A stretch of 64,000 bases of DNA from Streptomyces sp. B3I8 (GTDB lineage Bacteria > Actinomycetota > Actinomycetes > Streptomycetales > Streptomycetaceae). The notes beneath the pieces are model-generated. The model worked only from the letters and a program-made list of their open reading frames with translations. It was not told the origin of the DNA and ran no database searches. The first letter of the stretch is position 1. Each line of letters starts with the position of its first letter. The stretch is from contig NZ_JAUSYN010000002.1 in NCBI RefSeq assembly GCF_030816915.1, positions 7,081,501 to 7,145,500 on the forward strand, given 5' to 3'. The translations under genes and the position numbers were made by a program. Below are positions 43,924 to 53,482 of the stretch, piece by piece.

Positions 43924-45117
43924 TCAGGCCTTCCCCGCCGTGAAGAACGCCCCGCCCTCCGCGAAGACGGACTCGGCGAAGCGTTCGCCCATACGACGAT
44001 GGGCCGCCGCGTCCGGATGGAGGGCGTCCGGCAGCGGCAGCTCCTCGGCGTCCGCCTCGCCGTAGAGGTCGCGGCCGTCGAGGTGGTGCAGGTGCGGGTC
44101 GTCGGCCGCCCGCTGGGCCACGATCCGGGCCAGCTCCTCGCGGACGACGTTCAGCGTCAGCTTGCCGGCCGCGCGCTCCGCCGGGTCCCCGGCCGCCCGG
44201 GACCGCAGCCGGCCGGCGGCGAGGTCGGAGAAGTCCGGGACGCTCGGGCCGGGGGTGTCCTCGTGGATGGGGCACAGGATGGGCGAGACGACGAGCAACG
44301 GCGTCGTCGGGTGGCCCTCGCGGAGCGTGTCGAGGAAACCGTGGACCGCGGGAGTGAACGCGCGCAGCCGCATGAGATCGGCGTTGACCAGGTTGATGCC
44401 GATCTTGACGCTGATCAGGTCCGCGGGGGTGTCCCGCATGGCGCGGGCGGTGAACGGGTCGAGCAGGGCGCCGCCGCCGAGCCCCAGGTTGACCAGCTCC
44501 ACTCCGCCCAGGGAGGCGGCCAGCGCCGGCCAGGTGGTCGAGGGGCTCGCGGCGTTCGAACCGTGGCTGATCGAGCTGCCGTGGTGCAGCCACACCCGGC
44601 GGCCCCGGTCCGGCACGGGTGCGACGGGGGCGTCGGTGCGCAGGGCGAGGAGTTCGGTGGTCTCGTCGTGCGGCAGCCAGAGCTCCACGTCCTTGAGCCC
44701 CTCGGGCAGGTCCGTGAAGCGCACGGTGCCGGGAGCGCCGGTCCGTGACTCGAAGGTGCCGGCGGTCATGTCGACGACCAGGGTGTTGCCGCCGGTCACG
44801 CGCGCCTGTCCGAACAGCCGGCCGTCGACCACCAGGTCGTACACACCGTCCGGCCGGGGCGGCGCGCCGACGTACTCCCGCTTGGTGGGCAGCGTGTCCA
44901 GCTCGACGGCGGTGGCCCGGGTCCGGAAGGCCAGCCGTACGCCGGAGGGCTGGGACTCCGCCATGGTGAGCTGCCCGTCGGCGACCTGGGCGCGGGCCCG
45001 GGCGGGCAGCCGGTGCGGGAGCACGCCCCGCGCGGTGGTCTCCAGCTCCAGGGCGCCGCGCAGAAGCGCGGGGGAGAGGGGAGTGGTGATCCAGTCGTTC
45101 AGGGGGAGGTCGTTCAT
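43924..45117 (-). CDS. SGNH/GDSL-family hydrolase
   Basis: A 397-residue two-domain esterase. The N-terminal half is beta-rich, as in carbohydrate esterases; the SGNH core begins with LHHGSSISHGSN (nucleophile Ser), has the Gly/Asn blocks NLGLGGGALLD and IGINLVN, and ends with PLPDALHPDAAAHR (Asp-His pair). There is no signal peptide, so a cytoplasmic deacetylase or esterase is expected. ATG 45117 is chosen; an in-frame TTG lies six codons upstream. A tetR gene lies immediately upstream on the same strand. Confidence 0.82.
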   Translation of the reverse strand: MNDLPLNDWITTPLSPALLRGALELETTARGVLPHRLPARARAQVADGQLTMAESQPSGVRLAFRTRATAVELDTLPTKREYVGAPPRPDGVYDLVVDGRLFGQARVTGGNTLVVDMTAGTFESRTGAPGTVRFTDLPEGLKDVELWLPHDETTELLALRTDAPVAPVPDRGRRVWLHHGSSISHGSNAASPSTTWPALAASLGGVELVNLGLGGGALLDPFTARAMRDTPADLISVKIGINLVNADLMRLRAFTPAVHGFLDTLREGHPTTPLLVVSPILCPIHEDTPGPSVPDFSDLAAGRLRSRAAGDPAERAAGKLTLNVVREELARIVAQRAADDPHLHHLDGRDLYGEADAEELPLPDALHPDAAAHRRMGERFAESVFAEGGAFFTAGKA

Positions 45118-45213
45118 GGGGAGGTGCTGCCTCAAGGTGTCGATCGGAGGAGTGAAAGGGAGGGGGCGGGAGAGAGGCGGACGGTGTGGAGGGCGCCCGT
45201 CGGACGCCCGTGC

Positions 45214-45783
45214 TCACGCCGGGGGCCAGTTGCGCAGCAGGGCGTCGAGCGCGTCCAGGATGCGCGCCCAGCTCACCTGCGAATCCGGGGCGCTGTGGCT
45301 GAACCCGCCGGCCGCCTCCAGGCTGACGTATCCGTGGAAGACGCTGCCGAGCAACCGGACCGCATGGGTCTGGTCCGGCTCGGTGAGGTCGTAGCCGCGC
45401 AGCACGGCCCGCGTCATGTGCGCGTGCCGACCGCCCGCGCTCGCGGCCGCGGTCTCCGGGTCGAGCCGGTACCGCGCCGCGTCGTAGCGGCCGGGGTGCT
45501 CCCGGGCGTAGTCCCGGTAGACGTCCGCCAGGGCGGTGAGCGCGTCCTTGCCGGCGCGTCCGGCGAGGGCGGCGGCCCCGCGGTCGGCGAGTTCCTCGAG
45601 AGCGACGAGGGCGATCCGGGTCTTGAGGTCGTGCGAGTTCTTCACGTGCGAATACAGACTGGCGACCTTGACGTCGAACCGTCGCGCCACCGCCGACACC
45701 GTGACCTGGTCGAACCCGACCTCGTCGGCCAGCTCCGCACCCGCACGGGCGAGCCGTTCCGCGGTCAGCCCCGCACGCACCAT
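45214..45783 (-). CDS. TetR-family transcriptional regulator
   Basis: A 189-residue repressor with HTH QVTVSAVARRFDVKVASLYS and a C-terminal domain ending FHGYVSLEAAGGF, the WHG-type ligand domain. It precedes the SGNH hydrolase gene by 96 bases on the same strand. A matched operator lies upstream of its own start, so it is probably autoregulated and may control the hydrolase. Confidence 0.88.
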   Translation of the reverse strand: MVRAGLTAERLARAGAELADEVGFDQVTVSAVARRFDVKVASLYSHVKNSHDLKTRIALVALEELADRGAAALAGRAGKDALTALADVYRDYAREHPGRYDAARYRLDPETAAASAGGRHAHMTRAVLRGYDLTEPDQTHAVRLLGSVFHGYVSLEAAGGFSHSAPDSQVSWARILDALDALLRNWPPA

Positions 45784-45822
45784 GACGCGTCCCCTCGCTC
45801 CGACGATGTCCAGGGTGAGTAT

Positions 45823-45851
45823 GCGTTTACCTAAACCTTTTAGGCAAACGC
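45823..45851. promoter_or_regulatory. TetR operator, 13-bp imperfect inverted repeat
   Basis: The arms gcgtttacctaaa (45823-45835) and tttaggcaaacgc (45839-45851) differ from perfect symmetry at one position around a three-base spacer. It lies 40 bases upstream of the tetR start. Confidence 0.75.
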
Positions 45852-45989
45852 TTATCAATGTTAGGCCGGGAGGTGGAGGCCGCGCGGAGGATACCGGCCG
45901 GCCCGACGGGAGGCGGCCGCCTCTGACCGACAAGCGGCTTTTGCGGGGCCAGGCTGCTGCCGCCGGGGGCAACATGCCATGATCTTCCC

Positions 45990-46481
45990 ATGGGATCCAA
46001 CGTGTATTTCGACATCACCATCAACGACCAGCCCGCGGGCCGCATCGTCTTCAAGCTGTACGACGAGGACGTGCCGAAGACCGCGAAGAACTTCCGCGAG
46101 CTGGCCACCGGTGAGCACGGGTTCGGTTACGCCGGCTCGTCCTTCCACCGCATCATTCCGCAGTTCATGCTCCAGGGCGGCGACTTCACCCGGGGCAACG
46201 GCACCGGCGGCAAGAGCATCTACGGCGAGAAGTTCGCCGACGAGAACTTCACGCACAAGCACACCAAGCCGTACCTGCTCTCGATGGCCAACGCGGGCCC
46301 GAACACCAACGGCTCGCAGTTCTTCATCACGACGGTCGTGACGTCCTGGCTGGACGGCAAGCACGTCGTCTTCGGCGAGGTCGTCGAGGGCCAGGAACTG
46401 GTCGACCAGGTCGAGGCCCTGGGCAGCCAGTCCGGCTCCCCCAAGGGCAAGGTCACCATCTCCGCGTCGGGTACGGTCTGA
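45990..46481 (+). CDS. ppiA: Cyclophilin-type peptidyl-prolyl cis-trans isomerase
   Basis: A 163-residue single-domain cyclophilin without signal peptide, hence cytoplasmic. The active-site blocks [27 protein letters not shown] and [10 protein letters not shown] are intact. The length and the insertion-free core resemble the eukaryote-like cyclophilins of Streptomyces. Followed by a hexanucleotide array and a strong terminator. Confidence 0.93.
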   Translation: MGSNVYFDITINDQPAGRIVFKLYDEDVPKTAKNFRELATGEHGFGYAGSSFHRIIPQFMLQGGDFTRGNGTGGKSIYGEKFADENFTHKHTKPYLLSMANAGPNTNGSQFFITTVVTSWLDGKHVVFGEVVEGQELVDQVEALGSQSGSPKGKVTISASGTV

Positions 46482-46500
46482 GCGACCGACTCGGCTCCTC

Positions 46501-46548
46501 GCAGTCGCAGTCGCAGTCGCAGTCGCAGTCGCAGTCGCTTCCGCAGTC
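46501..46548. repeat. Hexanucleotide tandem repeat (gcagtc)
   Basis: Six perfect gcagtc units (46501-46536) are followed by a variant gcttcc and another perfect unit. It lies between the cyclophilin stop and its terminator, and looks like a polymerase-slippage microsatellite. Confidence 0.95.
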
Positions 46549-46554
46549 GCGGAA

Positions 46555-46589
46555 CCGAAGGGGCCCGGGTACACCCCGGGCCCCTTCGG
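46555..46589. terminator. 15-bp perfect hairpin terminator
   Basis: The arms 46555-46569 and 46575-46589 are perfect complements around tacac, followed by gcttgtcac. It ends the cyclophilin transcript. The rest of the gap to 46782 holds only the promoter region of the transporter. Confidence 0.8.
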
Positions 46590-46782
46590 GCTTGTCACGG
46601 GCCGCCCCAGGGCCTGTGGCCGGGGTGTTCCCCGTGCGTCGCCGGGACGCCGCAAGGTTCTCGTGCGTGCCGATCGCTCATCCGGACGAGTGTTTTCCGC
46701 CACGGGAAGTGGCCGGTTTGCCCCGGCCGTGAGCGAGTAGGTGATGGCGTGGACGCCCGTGGCCGGCAGATAGGAGCCCTCG

Positions 46783-48291
46783 ATGGCGGACAGTGACACC
46801 GGTCTCCCCACGATCGACGCCGACAGCGAGGCCCTCAAGCGCCACCGCAGACTGTTCAGGGCGGTGAAACGGCGCCGCAACCCCCCGCTGCGGCGCACCG
46901 ACATCACCGTCACCGACGAGTCGGCGGTCCGGCGGGCGGTGAAGGCGGCCTCCCTCGGCAACGCCATGGAATGGTTCGACTTCGGCATCTACAGCTACCT
47001 CGCCGTCACCATCGGCAAGGTGTTCTTCCCGTCCGGGAACGACACCGTGCAGCTCCTGTCGTCATTCGCCACGTTCGCCGTCTCCTTCCTGGTCCGCCCC
47101 CTGGGCGGCATGGTCTTCGGACCGATGGGCGACAGGATCGGCCGCAAGAAGGTCCTCGCCATGACCATGATCATGATGGCGGTCGGCACGTTCGCCATCG
47201 GTCTGATCCCGGCGTACACCACCATCGGCTTCTGGTCGCCCGTGCTGCTCATCCTCTTCCGGCTGGTCCAGGGCTTCTCCACCGGCGGCGAGTACGGCGG
47301 CGCCTCCACCTTCATCGCCGAGTACGCGCCGGACCGGCGCCGCGGCTTCTTCGGCAGCTTCCTCGAACTCGGCACGCTGGCCGGCTACGTCGGCGCGTCG
47401 GGCCTGGTGACGCTCCTGACCGCTCTCCTCGGCAGCGACGGCATGCACTCCTGGGGCTGGCGGGTGCCGTTCCTGGTGGCCGGCCCCATCGGCATCGTCG
47501 GCCTCTACCTGCGGCTCAAGCTGGACGAGACGCCCGCCTTCCAGAAGCTGGAGGACTCCTCCGCCCATCGGGCGTCCGAGTCGGCCTCCACGGTGGAGCC
47601 GACCGCGAAAGGCGACCTCGCGAAGATCTTCCGCGAGTACTGGCCCACGCTCATCCTCTGCGTCTGTCTCGTCGGCGCCTACAACATCTGCGACTACATG
47701 CTGCTGTCGTACATGCCGACCTATCTCTCCGACGAGATGGGCTACTCCGAGACGCACGGCCTGCTGGTCCTCATCGCCACCATGGTGGTGCTGATGCTGG
47801 TCATCAACCAGGTCGGCGAGCTCTCCGACCGGGTCGGCCGGAAGCCGGTGCTCATGACCGGGATGCTGGGCTTCTTCGTGCTGTCCGTCCCGTCCTTCCT
47901 GCTGGTGCAGCAGGGCAGCCTGGTGGCGGTCTCCGGCGGCATGCTGATGCTGGGCCTGTCGCTGGTCTGCCTGCTCGGCACGATGTCCGCGGCGCTGCCC
48001 GCCCTCTTCCCGACCCAGGTGCGCTACGGCTCCCTGTCCATCGGCTACAACCTCTCCGCGTCGCTGTTCGGCGGGACGACCCCGCTGGTGATCACCGCGC
48101 TGATCTCCGTCACCGGCAGCGATCTGATGCCCGCTTTCTACGCCGTGGCGGCGGCCCTCGTCGGTGTCGTCTCGGTGGCCTGCATGAAGGAGACGGCCCG
48201 CCGTCCGCTGGCGGGCTCGCCCCCGGCGGTCGCGACGGCGGAGGAGGCGGCGGAGATGGTCGGGAGCAAGGCGCAGGTGCCGAGGTTCTGA
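46783..48291 (+). CDS. MFS transporter, metabolite:H+ symporter (MHS/ProP-like) family
   Basis: A 502-residue paralogue of the protein encoded at 4555-6090. It shares ASLGNAMEWFDFGIYSYLA, GDRIGRKKVLAMTMIMMAVG and GGEYGGASTFIAEY, and likewise has about 60 charged residues before helix 1. It probably moves an osmolyte or carboxylate with protons. Substrate unknown. Confidence 0.87.
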   Translation: MADSDTGLPTIDADSEALKRHRRLFRAVKRRRNPPLRRTDITVTDESAVRRAVKAASLGNAMEWFDFGIYSYLAVTIGKVFFPSGNDTVQLLSSFATFAVSFLVRPLGGMVFGPMGDRIGRKKVLAMTMIMMAVGTFAIGLIPAYTTIGFWSPVLLILFRLVQGFSTGGEYGGASTFIAEYAPDRRRGFFGSFLELGTLAGYVGASGLVTLLTALLGSDGMHSWGWRVPFLVAGPIGIVGLYLRLKLDETPAFQKLEDSSAHRASESASTVEPTAKGDLAKIFREYWPTLILCVCLVGAYNICDYMLLSYMPTYLSDEMGYSETHGLLVLIATMVVLMLVINQVGELSDRVGRKPVLMTGMLGFFVLSVPSFLLVQQGSLVAVSGGMLMLGLSLVCLLGTMSAALPALFPTQVRYGSLSIGYNLSASLFGGTTPLVITALISVTGSDLMPAFYAVAAALVGVVSVACMKETARRPLAGSPPAVATAEEAAEMVGSKAQVPRF

Positions 48292-48301
48292 CCACCTCGG
48301 A

Positions 48302-48360
48302 GCTCGGAGCTCGAGGCGTGGGGCTTGGTTTGGGGTTCGGGTTCGGGGTTCGGGGTCCCT
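48302..48360. repeat. Tandem GGAGCTC and GGTTCGGG tract
   Basis: Three overlapping ggagctcg copies are followed by ggtttggggttcgggttcggggttcgg-type repeats between the transporter stop and the convergent Ku gene. The tract resembles those at 2230-2328 and 41486-41523. Confidence 0.6.
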
Positions 48361-48391
48361 GATGCCGGACTCCCGATCCCGCCCGGCCCCG

Positions 48392-49477
48392 TCAGGCCGC
48401 GGTCTTCTTGCGCCTCTCCCCGGTCCGGGACAGTGCCTCGACGAGGTCGTCGCGGCTCATCCGGGAACGGCCCTCGACTCCCTCGTCCGTGGCCCGCCGG
48501 TACAGCTCCGCCTTGCTCAGCTCCCGCAGGTCGGACGTGCCGCCGGGCGGCCGCCCGTGCCCCGCCTCCGACGCCTTCGCCGGCGCCGCCCGGCGTTGCT
48601 TCGCCTTCGGCGAGTCGCGCTCCGCCCGTCCCGTCCCACCCGTGCGAGCCGTCCCCGCCGTGCGGCCTGTGTGCTCCGTCCTCCCCTTCCGCGCGCGCCC
48701 GCCCGCGCGGTCGATGCTGCCCTGCAACGCCGTCATGAGGTCGGGGACGTCGGTGGCCTCCGGCGCCCCCTCCTCGGCCGCGACCTTCCGGCCCTCCGCC
48801 TTGGCGCGCACCAGCTCGCGCACCTTCTCCTGGTAGGTGTCGTGGTAGAGCGCCGGGTCCCACGGGGCGCCGAGCGTCTCGATGAGCTGCGCGGCCATCT
48901 CCAGCTCCTTGCCCCCCTCCGCCCGCTCGGACGGCAGGTCGGGCAGTTCCTCGCCGGGGTCGCGCACCTCGTCCGCCCAGTGCAGCGTCTGCAGCACCAG
49001 GATCCGCTCCGTCGCGCGCAGCGCCGTCAGATACTGCCTGCCGCGCATGACGAACGTGGCGACGCCCACCCGTCCGGTCCGTTCCAGTGCCGCGCGCAGC
49101 AGCTCGTACACCTTGAGGTACTGCTCACCGCGCGGGGCGACGTAGTACGTACGGGCGAAGTAGACCGGCTCGATCTCGGCCAGATCCACGAAGCCGGTGA
49201 TGTCGACGGTGCGGGAACGGCCGGGGGCGACCTCGTCGAGCTCGTCGGGCCCCACGACGACGTACTCGCCCCGCTCCACCTCGTACCCCTTGACGATGTC
49301 CTCGGTGTCGACGTCCTCGCCGGTGCGCTCGTTGATCCGCTTGTTGCGGACCCGGTCGGTGGTGCCGCGCTGCAACTGGTGGAAGTGGACGGTGTGGTCC
49401 TCGGTCGCCGTGAACAGGCCGACCGGCACCGTCACCAGCCCGAAGGTGATCACGCCGGTCCAGATCGCGCGTGCCAT
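48392..49477 (-). CDS. ku: Ku-family DNA end-binding protein
   Basis: A 361-residue bacterial Ku. The core (1-255) starts [19 protein letters not shown] and contains [18 protein letters not shown]. It is followed by a Lys/Arg/Thr-rich linker and a C-terminal SAP/Rho-N-like helix ([18 protein letters not shown]). Ku threads onto double-strand ends and recruits LigD for end joining. No ligD is present in the window. ATG 49477 is supported by homology; the frame continues upstream without conserved sequence. Confidence 0.93.
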   Translation of the reverse strand: MARAIWTGVITFGLVTVPVGLFTATEDHTVHFHQLQRGTTDRVRNKRINERTGEDVDTEDIVKGYEVERGEYVVVGPDELDEVAPGRSRTVDITGFVDLAEIEPVYFARTYYVAPRGEQYLKVYELLRAALERTGRVGVATFVMRGRQYLTALRATERILVLQTLHWADEVRDPGEELPDLPSERAEGGKELEMAAQLIETLGAPWDPALYHDTYQEKVRELVRAKAEGRKVAAEEGAPEATDVPDLMTALQGSIDRAGGRARKGRTEHTGRTAGTARTGGTGRAERDSPKAKQRRAAPAKASEAGHGRPPGGTSDLRELSKAELYRRATDEGVEGRSRMSRDDLVEALSRTGERRKKTAA

Positions 49478-49730
49478 GGCCCACCATTCCGTTCCGGTTC
49501 CGGTTCCGTCCCGCCGCGCCCGCCCCGCCCGGTGGCGCGGCGGACGGAGCCCCCGCTGCCGACCACGCTGGCACCTCCCGCCACGGGTCGCGCGTCCGGC
49601 GTGCCGGGCGGAGTAGGCCGGCCCCTGGCGCGCACAGCATCCGGGCGCGCACAGCGACCGGCGCGCGCGACCCCGGCGGGTGCGGCGGCCCCCCGCGAGC
49701 CGTCCCACGGCGGCGCGTCCCACGGCGGCG

Positions 49731-50705
49731 CTACCGTGGCTCCCTGTCCGCCCGTTCCAGCTCCCGTGCGGCCCGGTGACCCGCCCGTTCGGCGTCGCCG
49801 AGGGCGTCGGCCGCCGCCCGGTGCCTCTCCTCGGCGTGCCGCCGCTCCCGTTCGGTCCGCTCCAGCTCCGCGCGCGCCTCCCGCAGCGTCCGCTCGGCCC
49901 CGGCCACCCGCTCCCGGGCCGTGTCGAGGCGTTCCCCCGTCCGCTCCAGCTCCGCACCGGTGTCCGCCTCCTCCGTCCGCCGGCCGCTCAGCCGTTCCTC
50001 GGCCTGCCGCACCGCCTCCCTCGCCCGGGCCAGTCGCTCCTGCCGGGCACGCCGCCGCTCGGCGAGCTCGTCCCGGACCGGCGCCTTCTCCGAGGGCGGG
50101 GACGCGGAAGCCGGACGCGACGGAGCCGCCGGCCGTTCCGCACGCCCACCACCGCCGTCGGACGCCCCGGCACCGTCAAGAAGTGCCCCGTCGGAAGGGA
50201 AGTCGGAAGGCGGGGTGAGGCCCCGTTCCAGCCGGCCGGCGGCCCACCGGTCGGCCGCCTCCGGGTCGGCGAGCACCGCGCGCAAGGTCTCCTCGACGTC
50301 CCTCCGTGCCGCGTCCGACAGCCGGTGACCGGCCTCCTCCGCATGCCGGGCGGCCTGCCCGGACAACGCGGCGACGACGCTCCGGCGCCGCGCGGACAGC
50401 TCTTTGAGCCCGGTGGCGTCCAGCGCGCGGTAGGCCTCACGCAGAGACCGCCCCAGCCCCAGGAGCCGCCGGCTCTCCTCCGGCTCGGCGCGCAGCAGCA
50501 GGTTGGCCGCCCAGGCCGCCTTAGTGGGGCGGCGCGCGGCTCGGAGCGTACGGGCGTCCTCGCCGCGGCCGTCGGCCCGCGCGGCCGCGGCCAGTTCCGT
50601 ACGCCGGGCGACGAAACCGGACGGCGGCGTGGTGTACAACTCGTCGAGAGCCGGTTCCACCCCGCTCCGGCCGCCGTCCCGGCCTCCCGCGCCCTTGTCC
50701 CGCAT
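49731..50705 (-). CDS. Coiled-coil protein of unknown function
   Basis: A 324-residue protein. The N-terminal 160 residues are helical ([20 protein letters not shown] opening), then a Ser/Pro/Ala-rich linker and from about 205 a long Arg/Glu/Ala coiled coil ([20 protein letters not shown] and on). There is no membrane segment. It precedes ku on the same strand by 253 bases; such a neighbour could be structural or regulatory for DNA, but this is only contextual. Confidence 0.7.
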   Translation of the reverse strand: MRDKGAGGRDGGRSGVEPALDELYTTPPSGFVARRTELAAAARADGRGEDARTLRAARRPTKAAWAANLLLRAEPEESRRLLGLGRSLREAYRALDATGLKELSARRRSVVAALSGQAARHAEEAGHRLSDAARRDVEETLRAVLADPEAADRWAAGRLERGLTPPSDFPSDGALLDGAGASDGGGGRAERPAAPSRPASASPPSEKAPVRDELAERRRARQERLARAREAVRQAEERLSGRRTEEADTGAELERTGERLDTARERVAGAERTLREARAELERTERERRHAEERHRAAADALGDAERAGHRAARELERADREPR

Positions 50706-50864
50706 GCGTCTCAGCCTCCACCGCGGCGGCCGGTCCCGCATGCGGGCGGGCGTGCGCAGGGGACACGGGTGGGGACGGGAGGTGCGGCGAATCTTGGTGC
50801 CCGCCTAGATTGTGGGTAGACGGCGTGGGGAACGACGGTCGAGCTCAGGAAGAGGGCGGATCGG

Positions 50865-51332
50865 ATGGACGGGGCTGCCCGGAAAGAGGAGCAGTTGCTG
50901 GACGGCGGGCTGGTGCGGGCCTCGGCGGCCCTCGAAGGCGTTCCCGGAGACATCGCACGGGCGCGTGACCTGGTCCGGGATTTTTTGGTCCGCGTGCGGT
51001 CCGCACACGGCGTACCGGTGACGGAGCGCGCGCTCGGGGCGGCCCAGCTGGTGGTCAGCGAGCTGATGACGAACGCATGCAAGTACGCGTCCGGGCCCTG
51101 CCTGGTCGATCTCGGGCTGGACGCCGACCGGGTGCACATCGCCGTCTGGGACAGCGCACCCGTGCTCCCGGTGGCCAAGGCGACCGACCCGGGCCGGGTG
51201 GGCCAGCACGGCCTGGAGATAGTGATGGCCGTGTGTCAGAGCTACGAGGTGCACCGGGAGCCGGTCGGCAAGCGGACGATCGCGTCGGTCGCGCTGACCG
51301 ACGAGCCCCTCGGGCACCCCGGCGTGCGGTAG
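50865..51332 (+). CDS. ATP-binding anti-sigma kinase-like protein (RsbW/HATPase)
   Basis: A 155-residue single-domain HATPase. The N-box is VVSELMTNACKYA, followed by VWDSAPVLP and GLEIVMAVCQSYEV (G-box). Streptomyces encode many such RsbW-like proteins acting with SpoIIE-type phosphatases; two of those are in this window, but no antagonist gene is adjacent. Confidence 0.87.
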   Translation: MDGAARKEEQLLDGGLVRASAALEGVPGDIARARDLVRDFLVRVRSAHGVPVTERALGAAQLVVSELMTNACKYASGPCLVDLGLDADRVHIAVWDSAPVLPVAKATDPGRVGQHGLEIVMAVCQSYEVHREPVGKRTIASVALTDEPLGHPGVR

Positions 51333-51380
51333 GCGCCGTGGACACCGTAGGCGCCGCAGGCGCCGGCCCTCCGGCCCACC

Positions 51381-52727
51381 TCACAGCTCGCGCAGGTCCC
51401 GGACCCGGCGGATCTTGCCCACCGAACGCTCCAGGGTCTCCGGTTCCACGACGGTCACCTCCACCGTCAGCCCCACGCCGTCCTTGATGCCCCGGGCGAT
51501 GGCCCCCGCCGCCGCCTCGCGCTGCTCGGCCGGGGTCCCTGGGCGGGCCTCGACCTGGACGGCCATGTGATCCATGCGGCCCTGCCTGGTCAGCCGGAGC
51601 TGGAAGTGCGGGGCGACCCCGGGGGTGCGCAGCACGATCTCCTCGATCTGGCTGGGGAAGACGTTCACCCCGCGCAGGATGAGCATGTCGTCGCAGCGGC
51701 CGGTGATCTTCTCGATGCGGCGGAAGGCCGGCCGGGCCGTGCCCGGGAGCAGCCGGGTGAGGTCGCGGGTGCGGTAGCGGATCACGGGGAGGGCCTCCTT
51801 GGTGAGGGAGGTGAGGACCAGCTCGCCGTCCCCGCCCATGTCCCGCACCTCGTCCGTCACCGGGTCGACGACCTCGGGCAGGAAGTGGTCCTCCCACACG
51901 TGCAGTCCGTCCTTGGTCTCCACGCACTCCTGGGCGATGCCCGGGCCCATCACCTCCGACAGCCCGTATATGTCCACGGCGTGCAGGTCCAGCCGCTCCT
52001 CGATCTCACGGCGCATCTCCTCGGTCCACGGCTCGGCGCCGAAGATGCCGACACGCAGGGAGGTGGAACGCGGGTCGATGCCTTGGCGCTCGAACTCGTC
52101 GAGCAGGGTGAGCATGTAGGAGGGGGTGACCATGATGATCTCGGGCCGGAAGTCCTGGATGATCTGCACCTGGCGCGCGGTCATCCCGCCCGAGGCGGGG
52201 ATCACGGTGCAGCCGGCCCGCTCGGCGCCGTAGTGCGCGCCCAGACCGCCGGTGAACAGGCCGTACCCGTAGGAGATGTGCACCTTGTGGCCGGGGCGGC
52301 CGCCGGCGGCGCGGATCGAGCGGGCGACGAGGTCCGCCCAGACGGACAGGTCGTGCTCGGTGTAGCCGACGACGGTGGGGCGCCCGGTGGTGCCGCTGGA
52401 GGCGTGGACGCGGCGGACGTCGGCCATGGGGACGGCGAACATCCCGAAGGGGTACGTGTCGCGCAGATCGGCCTTGGTGGTGAACGGGAACCGCGCGATG
52501 TCCTCCAGGGAACGGCAGTCCTCGGGGGTGACGCCGGCCCCGTCGAACTTCCGGCGGTAGAGCTCCACATGGTCGTAGGCGTGCCGCAGGGTGGCCCGCA
52601 GCCGGGTGAGCTGGAGGGCGCGCAGTTCCTCGGGGGACATCCGCTCGGCCTCGTCCCGCAGTTCCGCCGGGAGCGGCAGGCCGCGCCGGGGTCCGGCGGC
52701 CGTCGGGATGTGCGCTTCGCTCTCCAT
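51381..52727 (-). CDS. paaK: Phenylacetate-CoA ligase
   Basis: A 448-residue adenylating enzyme that makes phenylacetyl-CoA. The ATP-binding loop is ASSGTTGRPTVVG, and the later blocks IFGAEPWTEEMR, IYGLSEVMGPG, RYRTRDLT and GRCDDMLILRGVNVFPSQ are diagnostic of PaaK. It provides the substrate for the PaaABCDE epoxidase encoded divergently at 53483-57372. The ATG at 52727 lies 12 bases after the paaI stop. Confidence 0.95.
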   Translation of the reverse strand: MESEAHIPTAAGPRRGLPLPAELRDEAERMSPEELRALQLTRLRATLRHAYDHVELYRRKFDGAGVTPEDCRSLEDIARFPFTTKADLRDTYPFGMFAVPMADVRRVHASSGTTGRPTVVGYTEHDLSVWADLVARSIRAAGGRPGHKVHISYGYGLFTGGLGAHYGAERAGCTVIPASGGMTARQVQIIQDFRPEIIMVTPSYMLTLLDEFERQGIDPRSTSLRVGIFGAEPWTEEMRREIEERLDLHAVDIYGLSEVMGPGIAQECVETKDGLHVWEDHFLPEVVDPVTDEVRDMGGDGELVLTSLTKEALPVIRYRTRDLTRLLPGTARPAFRRIEKITGRCDDMLILRGVNVFPSQIEEIVLRTPGVAPHFQLRLTRQGRMDHMAVQVEARPGTPAEQREAAAGAIARGIKDGVGLTVEVTVVEPETLERSVGKIRRVRDLREL

Positions 52728-52738
52728 GGTCACAATGG

Positions 52739-53206
52739 TCACTCCTTCGTGCGGGCCGTGCGGGCGCCGGACCCGGTGTTCCCCGGGGAGTCCGCCCGTG
52801 TGCTGCCGACCGTGCGGCTGCGGCCGCGGAACTCCGCGATCGTCTCGTCGCCGCGCCGGACGCTCACGTCGTACAGGCCGCTGCGGCCGAACCGGGTGCG
52901 CTCCCGCGCGGTGGCCACGAGGACGTCGCCCTCCCGGGCCGGGGCCACGAAGTCGATGCCCGCCCCGGCCGCGACGGTCACCGGCCCGCCGTTGCAGGCG
53001 CACGCGAAGGCCGAGTCGGCGAGGAGGAACACGTAGCCGCCGTGCGCGATGCCGTGTCCGTTGACCATCGACGCCGTCACCGTCATACGCAGGACGGCGG
53101 TGCCCTCCCCGTACTCGACGACCTCTATCCCGAGCCGACGGGAGGCCTCGTCCGCCTCGAACATCGTCCGGGCGGGATCAGGCCCCACCTGTGCGTTTCG
53201 CGCCAC
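52739..53206 (-). CDS. paaI: Phenylacetyl-CoA pathway thioesterase
   Basis: A 155-residue hot-dog thioesterase. The active-site Asp lies in HGGYVFLLADSAFACACNG, the standard PaaI segment. PaaI rescues CoA by hydrolysing stalled ring-epoxide or ring-opened CoA esters. It is cotranscribed with paaK and divergent from paaA. Confidence 0.92.
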   Translation of the reverse strand: MARNAQVGPDPARTMFEADEASRRLGIEVVEYGEGTAVLRMTVTASMVNGHGIAHGGYVFLLADSAFACACNGGPVTVAAGAGIDFVAPAREGDVLVATARERTRFGRSGLYDVSVRRGDETIAEFRGRSRTVGSTRADSPGNTGSGARTARTKE

Positions 53207-53261
53207 CTGCCGTCACCCACTTCATGCCGCCGTTGACCGCCCGGCGCCGGCCGGGCGCCCG

Positions 53262-53275
53262 ACCGACCATTCGGT
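53262..53275. promoter_or_regulatory. PaaR-like operator 1
   Basis: ACCGACCATTCGGT agrees with the core ACCGNNCGNNCGGT of actinobacterial PaaR sites at all but one fixed position, and lies within the symmetric gaccgaccattcggtc. It is 56 bases upstream of paaI. No paaR gene occurs in the window. Confidence 0.65.
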
Positions 53276-53379
53276 CCCGCGCGGCACAGTCATGTAATCC
53301 AGCCGTGCCGAAGGGTGTCAAGGGGGAGGTGCACACCCTTCGGCCCTTGCCAGGACCGTGGGTTCACGCCGTAAGATGG

Positions 53380-53393
53380 ACCGAACGAACGGT
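53380..53393. promoter_or_regulatory. PaaR-like operator 2
   Basis: ACCGAACGAACGGT matches the core ACCGNNCGNNCGGT exactly. It lies 90 bases before the paaA start, in the promoter region of the epoxidase operon. Confidence 0.7.
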
Positions 53394-53482
53394 CGGTTGG
53401 CGTAAGCGCGCACGGGCGCACGGTACGCGTGGACACTGTTCGTACGAGCGGGCGACAAGGACACGTGGTGGAAGGCGGGCGG

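Noticed and set aside
46501..46548. Hexamer array as a CRISPR
   Set aside because: Units are 6 bases with no spacers.
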